This document shows positions 28,077 through 36,956 of a DNA stretch of 64,000 nt, in pieces. Under the pieces are notes generated by a model, which was not told where the DNA came from, searched no databases, and saw nothing but the letters and a program-made list of their open reading frames with translations. The stretch comes from Microbacterium sp. EYE_78 (GTDB taxonomy: Bacteria > Actinomycetota > Actinomycetes > Actinomycetales > Microbacteriaceae), in assembly GCF_023149035.1 (NCBI RefSeq), contig NZ_JAHXMY010000001.1, forward strand, positions 1,240,001 to 1,304,000. Reading direction: 5' to 3'. Position numbers and translations under genes: made by a program. How positions within the stretch are numbered: the stretch's first letter is position 1; each line of letters starts with the position of its first letter.

Positions 28077-29149
28077 GCACGCCTCCGACGTCGGACGAGA
28101 AGGGCGACGAAGACCGGCACCCCGATCAGCGCGGTGCCGACGCCCACGGGGAGCGGCACCGGTGCGAACGCGACCCGGGAGACGGCATCCACCGCGATCA
28201 TGAAGATCATGCCGAGCCCGATCGTCACGGGGATCACCCGGGCGTGACGCGAGCCGACCAGCAGCCGCGCGGCGTGGGGAAGGACGAGTCCGACGAATCC
28301 GATCGCGCCGGCGACGCTGACGAGGGCCGCGGCGATCAGGGCGGTCAGGACGAGCAGCAGGATCCGGGTCCGTGCGACGTGGATGCCGAGGGATGCCGCG
28401 ACCTCATCGCCGAATGCGAACGCGTCGAGCGGGCGCACCGACGCGAAGGCGACGACCGCGCCGACCAGGACGACAGCGGCGCAGAGGATGACGTCGTCCC
28501 ACCGGACGCCTTCGAGCGAGCCGAGGAGCCAGAACATCACGCCGCGCGTTTCGTCGGAATCCGCGAACGCGAACACGGCGAGCGAGGTGAGCGCGGAGAA
28601 GAACTGCGTCGCAGCGATACCGGCCAGGATGAACGACGCGGTGCCCCCACCGGTGAAGCGCGAGATGACCAGGACGAGCCCGAACGCGACGAGCGCGCCG
28701 AGGAACGCGCCGCCCGAGAGAGTGAGGGCGCCGCCGCCGATCCCGAAGACGCCGAACAGGACCGCGCCGGTCGAGGCTCCGGACGAGACGCCGAGGACGA
28801 ACGGATCGGCGAGGGGGTTTCGTAGGAGCGACTGCAGGATGACGCCGCAGAGCCCGAGACCGGCGCCGCACGCCGCGGCGACGAGCGCCCGCGGCAGACG
28901 CTCCTGCCAGACGATCGCGTCGGCGGCGACGCGCACGGGGATGTCGGTCAGGCCGAGATGGTTCGTCACCACGTCGCGGACATTCACGAGCGACACGTTC
29001 GCCGGCCCCAGTGTCAGTGCGACGGCGACCGTCAGGACGATGAGACCCACCGACAGTGCGACGGCGACGACGGCGAGCGGGATGCGGCGGGCCCGGCGCC
29101 GGGGCAGCGCCGCGGTGGCGGTCAGCGCCCCGCCTCGTTCTCGTCCCAC
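28073..29149 (-). CDS. FecCD family ABC transporter permease
   Basis: The roughly 358-residue protein has about nine to ten membrane helices of the FecCD/BtuC type, with RLPRALVAAACGAGLGLCGVI, the LLRNPLADPFVLGVSSGAS block and the coupling region GAIGFVGLVLPHAARLL. It forms the membrane channel for the iron-type substrate. The start is uncertain: the GTG at 29149 overlaps the binding-protein gene by 28 nt; no better start is visible before the first helix. Confidence 0.88.
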   Translation of the reverse strand: MGRERGGALTATAALPRRRARRIPLAVVAVALSVGLIVLTVAVALTLGPANVSLVNVRDVVTNHLGLTDIPVRVAADAIVWQERLPRALVAAACGAGLGLCGVILQSLLRNPLADPFVLGVSSGASTGAVLFGVFGIGGGALTLSGGAFLGALVAFGLVLVISRFTGGGTASFILAGIAATQFFSALTSLAVFAFADSDETRGVMFWLLGSLEGVRWDDVILCAAVVLVGAVVAFASVRPLDAFAFGDEVAASLGIHVARTRILLLVLTALIAAALVSVAGAIGFVGLVLPHAARLLVGSRHARVIPVTIGLGMIFMIAVDAVSRVAFAPVPLPVGVGTALIGVPVFVALLVRRRRRA

Positions 29150-30165
29150 CAGGTGCGGATCTTCTCGAGACCGTCGACGAAGCGGATCGACGGGTTCATC
29201 TCGGCGCCGTGCAACGCGATGAAGCGCTTGTTCGTCACTGCATCGAGCGAGCGCGTGACGGGGTCGCTTTCGAGGAAGGCGATCTTGTCGTCGAGCCGGT
29301 CGCCGGGGAAGCGGTCCCGCTGCAGGTCGCCGAGGACGATGACGTCGGGGTCGGCCTCGACGATCGCCTCCCACGAGGTGGCGGGCCAGTCATCCGTCTG
29401 ATCGGGGAAGGCCCCGACCATGCCGGTCTCACGTGCGAGGATCGCCGGGGCGCCGCGTCCGCCGGCGACGTACGGAGTGCGGGTGTCGGCGAACCAGAAG
29501 AGGACCTTCTCCCCGCCGAAATCGACACCCCCCACGGCCGCTGCGGCGCGCTCCTTCAGCGACGCGATGAGCGCGTCACCTCGGGAGGGGACGTCGAAGA
29601 TCTGGGACAGCTCGCGGATCTCCTGGTACAGGTCGTCGATCGTGAGCGGTGTGGTCCGCGTGCCGCCGCCGTTGACACTCCGATCGTCGGAGCAGTCGGT
29701 GGGGGAGAGGTAGGACCCGATCCCGGTCTCGTCGAGGCGATCGCGTGTGACGACTCCGCCCTCGGCGTAGTGGCGCCCGAACGAGGCGGTCGCGAAGTCG
29801 GGGTCGGCGCCGAGTACGACCTCGTAGGTCGGGGCGTTGTCGGCCAGACGGGGGACCTTCTCGTTCGACTGGGCGAGCGAGGGGAGCACGGGGTCCGTCC
29901 ACGACGCGGTGCCGACGATGCGGTCGGCGAGGCCGAGGGACAGCAGGATCTCGGTCGAGTTCTGATCGAGCGAGACCACCCGCTGCGGGGCCTCGTCGAC
30001 CTCGACCGTGCGCCCGCAGTTTTCGATCGTGAGCGGGTAGCTCGTCGATTCCTCACCGGATGCGACGGCTTTCTGCGTCACGACTTCCGAGGCGCCGCAC
30101 CCGGACAGAGCGAGGGCCGCGGCGCTCAAGGTGGCCAGCAGGACGAAACGGCGGGGGAAGTGCAT
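29122..30165 (-). CDS. Iron-siderophore/haem ABC transporter substrate-binding lipoprotein
   Basis: The 347-residue protein starts with a lipoprotein signal peptide (MHFPRRFVLLATLSAAALAL, lipobox LSGC, lipidated Cys25) and then a class III periplasmic-binding fold: TVEVDEAPQRVVSLDQNSTE, LGLADRIVGTASW, a central helix, and WEAIVEADPDVIVLG. It captures an iron chelate outside the membrane and delivers it to the permease. The exact ligand cannot be told. It heads a three-gene operon preceded by a DtxR-type box, so it should be derepressed by iron starvation. Confidence 0.9.
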   Translation of the reverse strand: MHFPRRFVLLATLSAAALALSGCGASEVVTQKAVASGEESTSYPLTIENCGRTVEVDEAPQRVVSLDQNSTEILLSLGLADRIVGTASWTDPVLPSLAQSNEKVPRLADNAPTYEVVLGADPDFATASFGRHYAEGGVVTRDRLDETGIGSYLSPTDCSDDRSVNGGGTRTTPLTIDDLYQEIRELSQIFDVPSRGDALIASLKERAAAAVGGVDFGGEKVLFWFADTRTPYVAGGRGAPAILARETGMVGAFPDQTDDWPATSWEAIVEADPDVIVLGDLQRDRFPGDRLDDKIAFLESDPVTRSLDAVTNKRFIALHGAEMNPSIRFVDGLEKIRTWWDENEAGR

Positions 30166-30205
30166 CGATGGTCTCTCGTCGGGGGCGGGACGTCGATGAT
30201 CGACC

Positions 30206-30227
30206 TTAGCAAGGCAAGCCTTACCTT
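30206..30227 (-). promoter_or_regulatory. DtxR/IdeR-type iron box
   Basis: TTAGCAAGGCAAGCCTTACC (plus-strand reading) matches the actinobacterial iron box TTAGGTWAGGCTWACCTAA in most positions, centred on the palindrome AAGGC-AA-GCCTT. It is about 40 nt upstream of the binding-protein start, in promoter position. Fe-loaded DtxR/IdeR would repress the operon. Confidence 0.75.
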
Positions 30228-30308
30228 CTTGAATCCGCCGGCGACGCCTCCGATTCCGCTGTCGGCGTGACCGTGTCAAGGCCTCCGGAATCCGGACAGC
30301 GGCGAGAG

Positions 30309-30314
30309 TAGCGT
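30309..30314 (+). promoter_or_regulatory. -10 box (TAGCGT) of the leaderless aldo/keto reductase gene
   Basis: TAGCGT ends 7 nt before the ATG of the reductase gene, without a ribosome binding site. Confidence 0.5.
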
Positions 30315-30321
30315 CGAGGAC

Positions 30322-31335
30322 ATGGTCAACTATCGATTCCTGGGCAACAGCGGCCTCAAGATCACCGAACTCACCTACGGCAACTGGCTCACCCACGGCT
30401 CGCAGGTCGAGAACGACGCGGCGATCGCGACGGTCCACAAGGCCCTCGACCTCGGCATCAGCTCGTTCGACACCGCCGACGCCTACGCCAACACGGCGGC
30501 CGAGTCCGTCCTGGCGGAGGCGCTCAAGGGCCAGCGCCGCGAATCCCTCGAGATCTTCACGAAGGTCTATTGGCCGACCGGTCCCAAGGGGCCGAACGAC
30601 CACGGTCTGTCCCGCAAGCACCTGCTCGAGGGCATCAACGGGTCGCTCAAGCGACTGAACACCGACTACGTCGACCTCTACCAGGCGCACCGCTACGACT
30701 ACGAGACCCCGCTCGAAGAGACGATGCAGGCGTTCGCGGACATCGTCCGCCAGGGCAAGGCGCTCTACATCGGCGTCAGCGAGTGGACCGCGGAGCAGCT
30801 CCGCGCCGGACACGCGCTGTCGAAGGAGATGGGCTTCCAGCTCATCTCGAACCAGCCGCAGTACTCCGCATTGTGGCGGGTCATCGAGGGCAAGGTCGTC
30901 CCGACCTCTGAGGAGCTCGGGATCTCGCAGATCGTCTGGTCGCCGCTGGCGCAGGGCGTTCTCACGGGCAAGTACCAGCCCGGCCAGCCGGCGCCCGAGG
31001 GATCGCGCGCGACGGACGAGAAGGGCGGCTCCGACATGATCAAGCGCTTCATGAAGGACGAGACCCTCACCGCCGTGCAGAAGCTGCAGCCGATCGCCGA
31101 GGGCGCGGGCATCACGATGCCGCAGCTCGCCCTCGCCTGGGTCCTGCACAACCCGAACATCGCCGCGGCGATCATCGGGGCATCGCGTCCGGAGCAGCTC
31201 GAGGACACCGTGAAGGCCTCGGGCATCGAGCTCGACGACGACACGTACGCCGCGATCAACGAGGCGCTCGCGCCTGTCGCCGTCACCGACCCGGAGGAGA
31301 CGTACTCGGTCTCGCCGAAGTCCCGCCTGATCTGA
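30322..31335 (+). CDS. Aldo/keto reductase (potassium-channel beta-subunit-like)
   Basis: The 337-residue TIM-barrel NADPH reductase has the tetrad Asp50, Tyr55 (FDTADAYAN), Lys81 and His123 (YQAHRYD). SNQPQYSALWR and WSPLAQGVLTGKY place it with the KCNAB/YghZ-like branch, and IIGASRPEQLEDTVKA is the usual NADP phosphate-binding end. Physiological substrates of this group are poorly known; they reduce aldehydes and ketones. The NUDIX gene starts 16 nt later on the same strand and may be co-transcribed. Confidence 0.92.
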   Translation: MVNYRFLGNSGLKITELTYGNWLTHGSQVENDAAIATVHKALDLGISSFDTADAYANTAAESVLAEALKGQRRESLEIFTKVYWPTGPKGPNDHGLSRKHLLEGINGSLKRLNTDYVDLYQAHRYDYETPLEETMQAFADIVRQGKALYIGVSEWTAEQLRAGHALSKEMGFQLISNQPQYSALWRVIEGKVVPTSEELGISQIVWSPLAQGVLTGKYQPGQPAPEGSRATDEKGGSDMIKRFMKDETLTAVQKLQPIAEGAGITMPQLALAWVLHNPNIAAAIIGASRPEQLEDTVKASGIELDDDTYAAINEALAPVAVTDPEETYSVSPKSRLI

Positions 31336-31351
31336 CGAGCACCGCCCGTCC

Positions 31352-31831
31352 GTGGCCACGCACAGCGCCGGCATCCTGCTGTACCGTCTCGACGGCCAGG
31401 GCGGGGTGTCGGCGTTCGTCGCTCATATGGGCGGGCCGTACTGGACTTCGAAGGACGTGGGCGCCTGGTCGATCCCGAAGGGCGAGGTCGAGGACGGCGA
31501 GGAGGCGTTGGATGCCGCGAAGCGGGAGTTCCGCGAAGAACTCGGCGTCGACGCACCGTCGGTCGACTACGCCGAGCTCGGCACGTTCGCATACTCGTCG
31601 GGCAAGCGGGTGACCGTGTTCGTCGCCGACGGCTCGGGCTTCGACGCGACCGGGTTCGTCTTCGGGGAGTTCGAGATGGAGTGGCCGCCGAGGTCGGGCC
31701 GGACGGCATCCTTCCCCGAGGTCGACCGCGCCGAATGGATGCCGCTGGCCCAGGCCCGTGAACTGGTCGTGAAGGGTCAACAGCCCGCGCTCGACCGGCT
31801 GGCCGAGCTGCTGAGCGTCGCGGATACCTGA
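31352..31831 (+). CDS. NUDIX hydrolase
   Basis: The 159-residue protein has a perfect NUDIX box, from GEVEDGEEALDAAKREF to REELGV, at residues 47-69. The N-terminal HSAGILLYRLDG and MGGPYWTSKDVGAWSIPKGE sections and the C-terminal RTASFPEVDRAEWMPLAQAR match the actinobacterial DUF-type NUDIX proteins related to bis(5'-nucleosyl)-tetraphosphatases. The substrate, a nucleoside diphosphate derivative, is not identifiable. The start is GTG, 16 nt after the reductase stop. Confidence 0.9.
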   Translation: MATHSAGILLYRLDGQGGVSAFVAHMGGPYWTSKDVGAWSIPKGEVEDGEEALDAAKREFREELGVDAPSVDYAELGTFAYSSGKRVTVFVADGSGFDATGFVFGEFEMEWPPRSGRTASFPEVDRAEWMPLAQARELVVKGQQPALDRLAELLSVADT

Positions 31832-31946
31832 CGGTCCCGGCCACAACTGCGGACTTATCGGCGTGCGATGCCGGTCGGAACCGGTTCCCGGGGTCGATCG
31901 CGACGAAGACTCCTCGCTCCGTGCCGTGCCGTGCGCAGTGAGTGGG

Positions 31947-32480
31947 TCAGCGCTTCTTCTTGGGTGCTTCGGTCACGTCGAGCTTCTCGTGCTTGCCGCC
32001 GAGCGACGACCATGCCGATTCCTTGCCGGATGCCGCGTGTTCGGCTCCGCGCACGGCGCGCTCGTCGGCCCACTCGTTGAGGACGTGACCGCGGTGTCCG
32101 CGTACGTGCTCGAGCACGACGTCGGGAAGACCCGCAGCCCGACGAGCGTCGCGCGCCACGATCAACTGCTCGAGCAGATCGACGTTCTTCGTCGGCGCAC
32201 CGGTCGACGTCTTCCACCCGCGGCGGCGGTGACCGTCCATCCACTTCTCGTAAGTGTCGATCGCGTACTTCGAATCGGCCTGCACGACGAGCTCGCGCAC
32301 GTCCGCGTGATCCTCGATCGCCTTCAGGAGTCCGAGCAGCTCGCCGACGTTGTTCGTGCCCTGGATGACGGAGCCGGCCGCCCAGTGGCCGTCCTCGCCG
32401 ACCCAGGCCCAGCCCGTCGGTCCGGGATTGCCTTTGCAGGCGCCGTCGGTGGCCACGACATAGCGGGAGGTTTCGGTCAC
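31947..32480 (-). CDS. rnhA: Ribonuclease HI
   Basis: RNase HI cuts the RNA strand of RNA-DNA hybrids. The 177-residue protein has the catalytic residues in ATDGACKGNPGPTGWAW (Asp), NNVGELLGLLKAI (Glu), VVQADSKYAID (Asp) and HVRGHRGHVLNEWADERA (His, Asp). A basic C-terminal tail of about 25 residues (ending APKKKR) extends beyond the core fold. The start is GTG with TACCGT 6 nt upstream (leaderless). The 115 nt between its end and the NUDIX gene show nothing recognisable. Confidence 0.93.
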   Translation of the reverse strand: MTETSRYVVATDGACKGNPGPTGWAWVGEDGHWAAGSVIQGTNNVGELLGLLKAIEDHADVRELVVQADSKYAIDTYEKWMDGHRRRGWKTSTGAPTKNVDLLEQLIVARDARRAAGLPDVVLEHVRGHRGHVLNEWADERAVRGAEHAASGKESAWSSLGGKHEKLDVTEAPKKKR

Positions 32481-32575
32481 CGCTCCACGGTACCCGCGCA
32501 GCCGGCCCGCCCGATGCCCACTGGACTCTGCGGGCTCTTGCGGGAGATGCGGCTGCCGCTTTCGAGCCCGACGGA

Positions 32576-32869
32576 CTACGAGTACGTCAGGCCGAAGACG
32601 GTGGACCCCAGCATGAGCGCCACCACGGCGACGATCGCGCTGGCGGCCCTCGTTCCGGTGGGACCGCGCCGGATAGCGACGACACCGGAGGCCAGAGCCG
32701 CGATCATCGTTGCGAAGCTCGCGTAGCGAATCGTCGTGGCTGGCGATCCCCACACCGTCGACAAAGCCGCGAAGATCAGCAGCGCCACGGCGAGTCCAGC
32801 AACCACGAGACGACTGGCGGAGCCCCGCCGCTTCGACGCGACAACTGCGTAGTCTCCCGAAGTGCTCAT
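32576..32869 (-). CDS. Hypothetical small membrane protein
   Basis: I do not recognise this 97-residue protein. A short polar start (MSTSGDYAVVASKRRGS) precedes three hydrophobic helices: residues about 20-40 (LVVAGLAVALLIFAALSTVWG), 47-65 and 75-93. A GGGGGA ribosome binding site lies at normal distance before the ATG, which supports this start. Its third-position GC is a little lower than in neighbouring genes. It lies between rnhA and the MDR oxidoreductase on the same strand. Confidence 0.65.
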   Translation of the reverse strand: MSTSGDYAVVASKRRGSASRLVVAGLAVALLIFAALSTVWGSPATTIRYASFATMIAALASGVVAIRRGPTGTRAASAIVAVVALMLGSTVFGLTYS

Positions 32870-32997
32870 CAAATCCCCCTGACGTCGCCCGAAACCGTCG
32901 AAGCCAGATTCGCACCTCGACGATGCCGACGCAACGATTCGCGGCTTTTGTCGGGGATGCATCGAAGTTCAGGCTGGAAAGTGGCTCTCGGGAGGCG

Positions 32998-33040
32998 CGA
33001 CGGAGGGGTGGGAGCGCTGAGCGCCACCACCCCTCCGTCG
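32998..33040 (-). terminator. Hairpin terminator downstream of the MDR oxidoreductase gene
   Basis: CGACGGAGGGGTGG pairs perfectly over 14 bp with CCACCCCTCCGTCG, and the loop GAGCGCTGAGCGCCA can form its own small stem. It starts 11 nt past the gene's stop. There is no T-run, in keeping with the high GC content. Confidence 0.65.
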
Positions 33041-33051
33041 ATGCCCGTCGC

Positions 33052-34029
33052 TTACGGGCGGAGGAGGACCTTGCCGACGCGGCCGGCGGTCAGGCTCGCG
33101 CGGGCGGCGTCGCGCGCCTGCTCGAGCGGGAAGGTCGCCGACACCGGCAGGGTCAGGACGCCGGACGAGAGGTGCTGAGCGAGTTCACCGAACAGCTGGC
33201 CGCGCTTGGCGGCATCCATCTCGGTGCTCACCTTGCTGCCCCAGAAGCCCTTGATCGTGATGTGGCGGAAGATGACCGGGCCCGAGGCGAGCTCCATGAC
33301 CGGGGCGTCCATCGCACCGAAGACGACGAGGGTCGCGTTCTCGCCGAGGAGCGAGAGGACGTGGCCGCTCGACTCGCCGCCCACGGAGTCGACGCCGGCG
33401 ATGACCGAGGCGCCGCCGGTGATCTCGGCGACCTTGTCGCGCCAGTCGTCGGTGTCGACGGCGACGATGCGGTCGATGCCCTGCTCGGCGAGCTCGGCGA
33501 CGGCGGCGCTGCGGCGCACGAGGCCGACGACGTTCAGGCCGCGGGCGCGACCCATCTGGGCGACCATGCGGCCGACGGCGCCGTTGGCGGCGTTCTGGAC
33601 GATCCAGTCGCCGGGCTTCAGGTCGAGGAAGTCGATGAGGCTGATGGCGCTGAAGGGCATGGAGACCAGCTGCGCGGCCTGCTCGTCGGGAAGGCCCTCG
33701 GGGACGGGGATCAGGCCTGCTGCGCGGGCGACGAACTGCTCGGCCCAGACGCCGAAGGTGCCGCCGGTGGCGACGCGCTGACCGATCTGCAGGTTCTCGA
33801 CGCCATCGCCGAGCTCCTCGACGACACCGACGGCCTCGGTGCCCGCGCGGGCGGGGAGTTCCGGCTTGAACCCGTAGGTGCCGCGGATCGTCCACAGGTC
33901 GTGGTTGTGGATCGGTGACGCGAGCAGCCGGACGCGGACCTCGCCGGCGCCGGGCGTCGGGTCGGGGGTCTCCGTGGTCTCCAGGACGTCGGCCGGTTCG
34001 CCGAAGACGGGGTGGGTGACTGCGCGCAT
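33052..34029 (-). CDS. Zinc-independent MDR family oxidoreductase (enoyl-reductase/quinone-reductase-like)
   Basis: The 325-residue medium-chain dehydrogenase lacks the zinc-ligand pattern of alcohol dehydrogenases. It has NHDLWTIRGTYGFKPELPARAGTEAVGVV, close to the MECR/ETR enoyl-thioester reductase branch, followed by the nucleotide-binding motif NAANGAVGRMVAQM and VGLVRR, suggesting NADPH. Function may be 2-enoyl-CoA or quinone reduction. The ATG follows GGAGGAAAC at ideal spacing. It is divergent from a TetR regulator that probably controls it. Confidence 0.88.
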   Translation of the reverse strand: MRAVTHPVFGEPADVLETTETPDPTPGAGEVRVRLLASPIHNHDLWTIRGTYGFKPELPARAGTEAVGVVEELGDGVENLQIGQRVATGGTFGVWAEQFVARAAGLIPVPEGLPDEQAAQLVSMPFSAISLIDFLDLKPGDWIVQNAANGAVGRMVAQMGRARGLNVVGLVRRSAAVAELAEQGIDRIVAVDTDDWRDKVAEITGGASVIAGVDSVGGESSGHVLSLLGENATLVVFGAMDAPVMELASGPVIFRHITIKGFWGSKVSTEMDAAKRGQLFGELAQHLSSGVLTLPVSATFPLEQARDAARASLTAGRVGKVLLRP

Positions 34030-34051
34030 GTTTCCTCCAAGCGTCATTTTG

Positions 34052-34064
34052 TAACGATCGGTTC
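34052..34064. promoter_or_regulatory. Candidate TetR operator between divergent genes
   Basis: TAACGATCGGTTC contains the palindrome CGATCG flanked by AA and GTT, close to the ACCGATCGGT-like sites of many TetR regulators. It lies between the MDR gene and the tetR -10 box TATACT at 34067-34072, so a bound repressor would cover both promoters. This is a pattern-based guess. Confidence 0.45.
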
Positions 34065-34095
34065 ACTATACTCTGAGTGACCGAAAGGATCCACC

Positions 34096-34704
34096 ATGGG
34101 CCGCACCAGCGCATTCGACCGCGACGACGTCATCCGCGCCGCCCGCGACGTCTTCTGGGCGCGCGGCTACGCCGAGACCGGTGTCGCGGAACTCGAAGAT
34201 GCGACCGGGCTGAAGCGCTCGAGCATCTATCACGCGTTCGGCAGCAAGAAGGGGCTCTTCGAGGCCGTCGTCGCACGCTACCTCGACGAGGTCGTGCGGT
34301 CGCGCATCGGCCCCCTGCGGGATCCGGGTGCCGGCCCCGAGGCGCTCGAGCGGTACATCGCCGAGATGCGGAGCGCGATCGCCAGCCGCACGCCGCGTGC
34401 GCAGGCAGGATGCCTGCTGCTCAATGCGGCCTGCGCTCCCGTCGTCGACGACGACCCCGACGTGCGCGCGCTCGTCACGGGGTACACCGACGAGCTCCGG
34501 GCGGCGATCGCCGCGGGTGTGAACTCGGCTCGGCCGGAGGTCTCTTCAGCCTCGCGCGCCGCACTCTCGGAGGTCTGCGCGTCGCTGGTCATCGCCGCGC
34601 TCGCCGTGGCGAGGGTGGATCCGGATGCCGCCGATCGCAGCCTGGAGGCCGTCCTCACCGCGGTCGCGTCGTGGGATGTCGGCGCAGCACCTGTGTATAC
34701 ATAA
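34096..34704 (+). CDS. TetR/AcrR family transcriptional regulator
   Basis: The 202-residue repressor has the TetR helix-turn-helix at residues 8-55 (VIRAARDVFWARGYAETGVAEL, then TGLKRSSIYHAFGSKKGLFEA). The C-terminal ligand domain with RTPRAQAGCLLLNAA resembles the TetR_C group that senses small hydrophobic or electrophilic compounds. It most likely represses the divergent MDR oxidoreductase gene and itself. The stop codon region overlaps the first GntR-type operator of the following prp operon. Confidence 0.92.
   Translation: MGRTSAFDRDDVIRAARDVFWARGYAETGVAELEDATGLKRSSIYHAFGSKKGLFEAVVARYLDEVVRSRIGPLRDPGAGPEALERYIAEMRSAIASRTPRAQAGCLLLNAACAPVVDDDPDVRALVTGYTDELRAAIAAGVNSARPEVSSASRAALSEVCASLVIAALAVARVDPDAADRSLEAVLTAVASWDVGAAPVYT
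34692..34702. promoter_or_regulatory. GntR-type operator candidate 1 (TGTGTATACAT)
   Basis: The core TGTATACA is a perfect palindrome of the FadR/FCD-GntR class. It overlaps the last codons of the tetR gene and sits 52 bp, or five helical turns, upstream of a near-identical second site. Confidence 0.6.
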
Positions 34705-34743
34705 TCCGGTCATCTTCTCTTTTTCGACCACGATTGGGCGTCC

Positions 34744-34754
34744 TGTGCATACAC
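34744..34754. promoter_or_regulatory. GntR-type operator candidate 2 (TGTGCATACAC), over the prp promoter
   Basis: It differs from site 1 at two of eleven positions. It overlaps the putative -10 box TACACT (34750-34755), which ends 6 nt before the regulator's ATG. Binding here would block the promoter directly. Confidence 0.6.
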
Positions 34755-34761
34755 TGAGGTC

Positions 34762-35433
34762 ATGACCGATGCTCCCGCGCGGTACGCCGGCGTTCGCGCG
34801 TACGAGACGCTGCTGCGCGAGATCCAGGACGGGACGCTTCCTCCGGGGGCAGTGCTGGCCGAGGTCGAGCAGGCAGCGCGACTCGGCGTGAGCCGGACGC
34901 CGCTCCGCGAGGCTCTGCGCCGGCTCGCCGCAGACGGGCTCGTCGAACAGGCCTCCGCGCGCGTGACCGTCGTCACTCGGATCGACGCATCCGACATCCA
35001 GGCCCTGTTCGCCGTGCGCCGCGCGCTCGAAGAGACCGCCGCTCGGCTCGCGGCCCAGGCGGACGACCGCTCCGTCTTCGGTGCGCTGGCGGCGGATTTC
35101 GCGGCGACGCAGACATCGGGCGGACCGGCATCCGATGCCGACGCGTACTACGCGCTCATCGCCCGCTTCGATGCCGAGCTCGACGCCGCCGTCGACAACG
35201 ATTATCTGGCGTCGGCGCTGCGCACCGTCCGCACCCACCTCGTGCGGGTCCGCCGCCTCGCCCGTGACAATCCCGAACGGCTCGCGGCATCCGTCGCGGA
35301 GCACCGCCTCATCGCGAGTGCCATCGCCGGCGGCGACGTGGACCTCGCCGCTCACGCGACGCACGTGCACCTGCACAACGCGCTGACCTCGATCCTCGAC
35401 TCCCTGTCCGACACCCCGGAGGAAACGACATGA
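34762..35433 (+). CDS. GntR (FCD subfamily) regulator of the methylcitrate operon
   Basis: The 223-residue regulator has an N-terminal winged helix ([35 protein letters not shown]) and a C-terminal FCD ligand domain with the metal-type residues in [24 protein letters not shown] and HVHLHNAL. It overlaps prpD by 4 nt, so it is part of the operon it presumably controls, with 2-methylcitrate or a related compound as a possible effector (inference). The -10 box TACACT 6 nt before the ATG indicates a leaderless transcript. Confidence 0.9.
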   Translation: MTDAPARYAGVRAYETLLREIQDGTLPPGAVLAEVEQAARLGVSRTPLREALRRLAADGLVEQASARVTVVTRIDASDIQALFAVRRALEETAARLAAQADDRSVFGALAADFAATQTSGGPASDADAYYALIARFDAELDAAVDNDYLASALRTVRTHLVRVRRLARDNPERLAASVAEHRLIASAIAGGDVDLAAHATHVHLHNALTSILDSLSDTPEETT

Positions 35434-36956
35434 CCGTCACCCATCACGTCCGCGTCTACCGCAGCGACGAGCCCCTGGCCCGCGAGGAGCAGCTCGCCTA
35501 CAAGATCGCGCAGGTCGCCGTCGATCCGGTCGCCGTCGAGGACGACGTCGTCGACATGATCGTCAACCGCATCATCGACAACGCGGCGGTTGCAGCGGCA
35601 TCCCTCACCCGTCGCCCGGTCAGCGCGGCGCGCTCGCAGGCGCTGTCGCACCCGGTATCGGCGAACGGCCACGGCGGGACCGTCTTCGGCGTCGACAACG
35701 AGACCCGCACGAGCCCCGAGTGGGCGGCATGGGCCAACGGCGTCGCCGTCCGCGAGCTCGATTACCACGACACGTTCCTCGCGGCGGAGTACTCGCACCC
35801 CGGCGACAACATCCCCGCCATCCTCGCCGTCGCCCAGCACGTCGGCGCCGACGGCGCCTCGCTCGTCCGCGGGCTCGCGACCGGCTATGAGATCCAGGTC
35901 GACCTCGTCCGCGCGATCAGCCTGCACAAGCACAAGATCGACCACGTCGCCCACCTCGGGCCGTCCGCGGCGGCCGGTATCGGCACCCTGCTCGGTCTCG
36001 ACGTCGACACGATCTACCAGGCCGTCGGCCAGGCGCTCCACACGACGACCGCGACACGTCAGTCGCGCAAGGGCGAGATCTCCACGTGGAAGGCGCACGC
36101 CCCCGCCTTCGCCGGGAAGATGGCCGTCGAAGCGGTCGACCGCGCGATGCGCGGCGAGACCTCGCCGTCCCCCATCTACGAAGGGGAGGACGGCGTCATC
36201 GCCTGGCTCCTCGACGGCAAGGACGCCGCCTACGACGTGCCGCTCCCCGCAGCCGGCGAGCCGAAGCGCGGCATCCTCGACACGTACACGAAGGAGCACT
36301 CGGCCGAGTACCAGGCGCAGGCCTGGATCGACCTCGCCCGCAAGCTCGGCACCGAGCGGCCCGAGCTGCGCAACCCCGCGAACATCGCCGCCGTCGTGCT
36401 GCACACGAGCCACCACACGCACTACGTGATCGGCTCGGGCGCGGGCGACCCGCAGAAGTACGACCCGACGGCATCCCGCGAGACCCTCGATCACTCGATC
36501 CCGTACATCTTCACGGTCGCCCTGCAGGACGGCGGATGGCACCACGTCGACTCCTACACGCCCGAGCGCGCCGGCCGCCCCGACACGGTCGATCTCTGGC
36601 AGAAGGTCACGACGGCCGAGGATGCCGAGTGGACCCGCCGCTACCACTCCGAGGACCCCGACGAGAAGGCGTTCGGCGGCCGCGTGGAGATCACCCTCAC
36701 CGACGGCTCGACCGTCGTCGACGAGATCGCGGTCGCCGACGCGCACCCGTTGGGCGCCCGTCCGTTCGCGCGGGCGGACTACATCCGGAAGTTCCGCCTG
36801 CTCGCCGAGCCCGTGCTCGAGCCCGCCGAGGTCGAGCGCTTCCTCGAGCTCGTCCAGCGTCTGCCCGAGCTGACGGCAGACGAGGTGCGGCAATTGGACG
36901 TCGTCGCGACCGCCGGCGTCCTCGAGTCCGCACCCGCCCCGACGGGACTGTTCTGA
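35430..36956 (+). CDS. prpD: 2-methylcitrate dehydratase
   Basis: PrpD dehydrates 2-methylcitrate in propionyl-CoA breakdown. The 508-residue protein belongs to the MmgE/PrpD family and has full length. Recognisable blocks are [14 protein letters not shown], the active-site segment [20 protein letters not shown], a helix with THKHK-like [16 protein letters not shown], and [20 protein letters not shown]. It overlaps both the regulator (4 nt) and prpB (1 nt), giving a tightly coupled operon. Confidence 0.95.
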   Translation: MTVTHHVRVYRSDEPLAREEQLAYKIAQVAVDPVAVEDDVVDMIVNRIIDNAAVAAASLTRRPVSAARSQALSHPVSANGHGGTVFGVDNETRTSPEWAAWANGVAVRELDYHDTFLAAEYSHPGDNIPAILAVAQHVGADGASLVRGLATGYEIQVDLVRAISLHKHKIDHVAHLGPSAAAGIGTLLGLDVDTIYQAVGQALHTTTATRQSRKGEISTWKAHAPAFAGKMAVEAVDRAMRGETSPSPIYEGEDGVIAWLLDGKDAAYDVPLPAAGEPKRGILDTYTKEHSAEYQAQAWIDLARKLGTERPELRNPANIAAVVLHTSHHTHYVIGSGAGDPQKYDPTASRETLDHSIPYIFTVALQDGGWHHVDSYTPERAGRPDTVDLWQKVTTAEDAEWTRRYHSEDPDEKAFGGRVEITLTDGSTVVDEIAVADAHPLGARPFARADYIRKFRLLAEPVLEPAEVERFLELVQRLPELTADEVRQLDVVATAGVLESAPAPTGLF

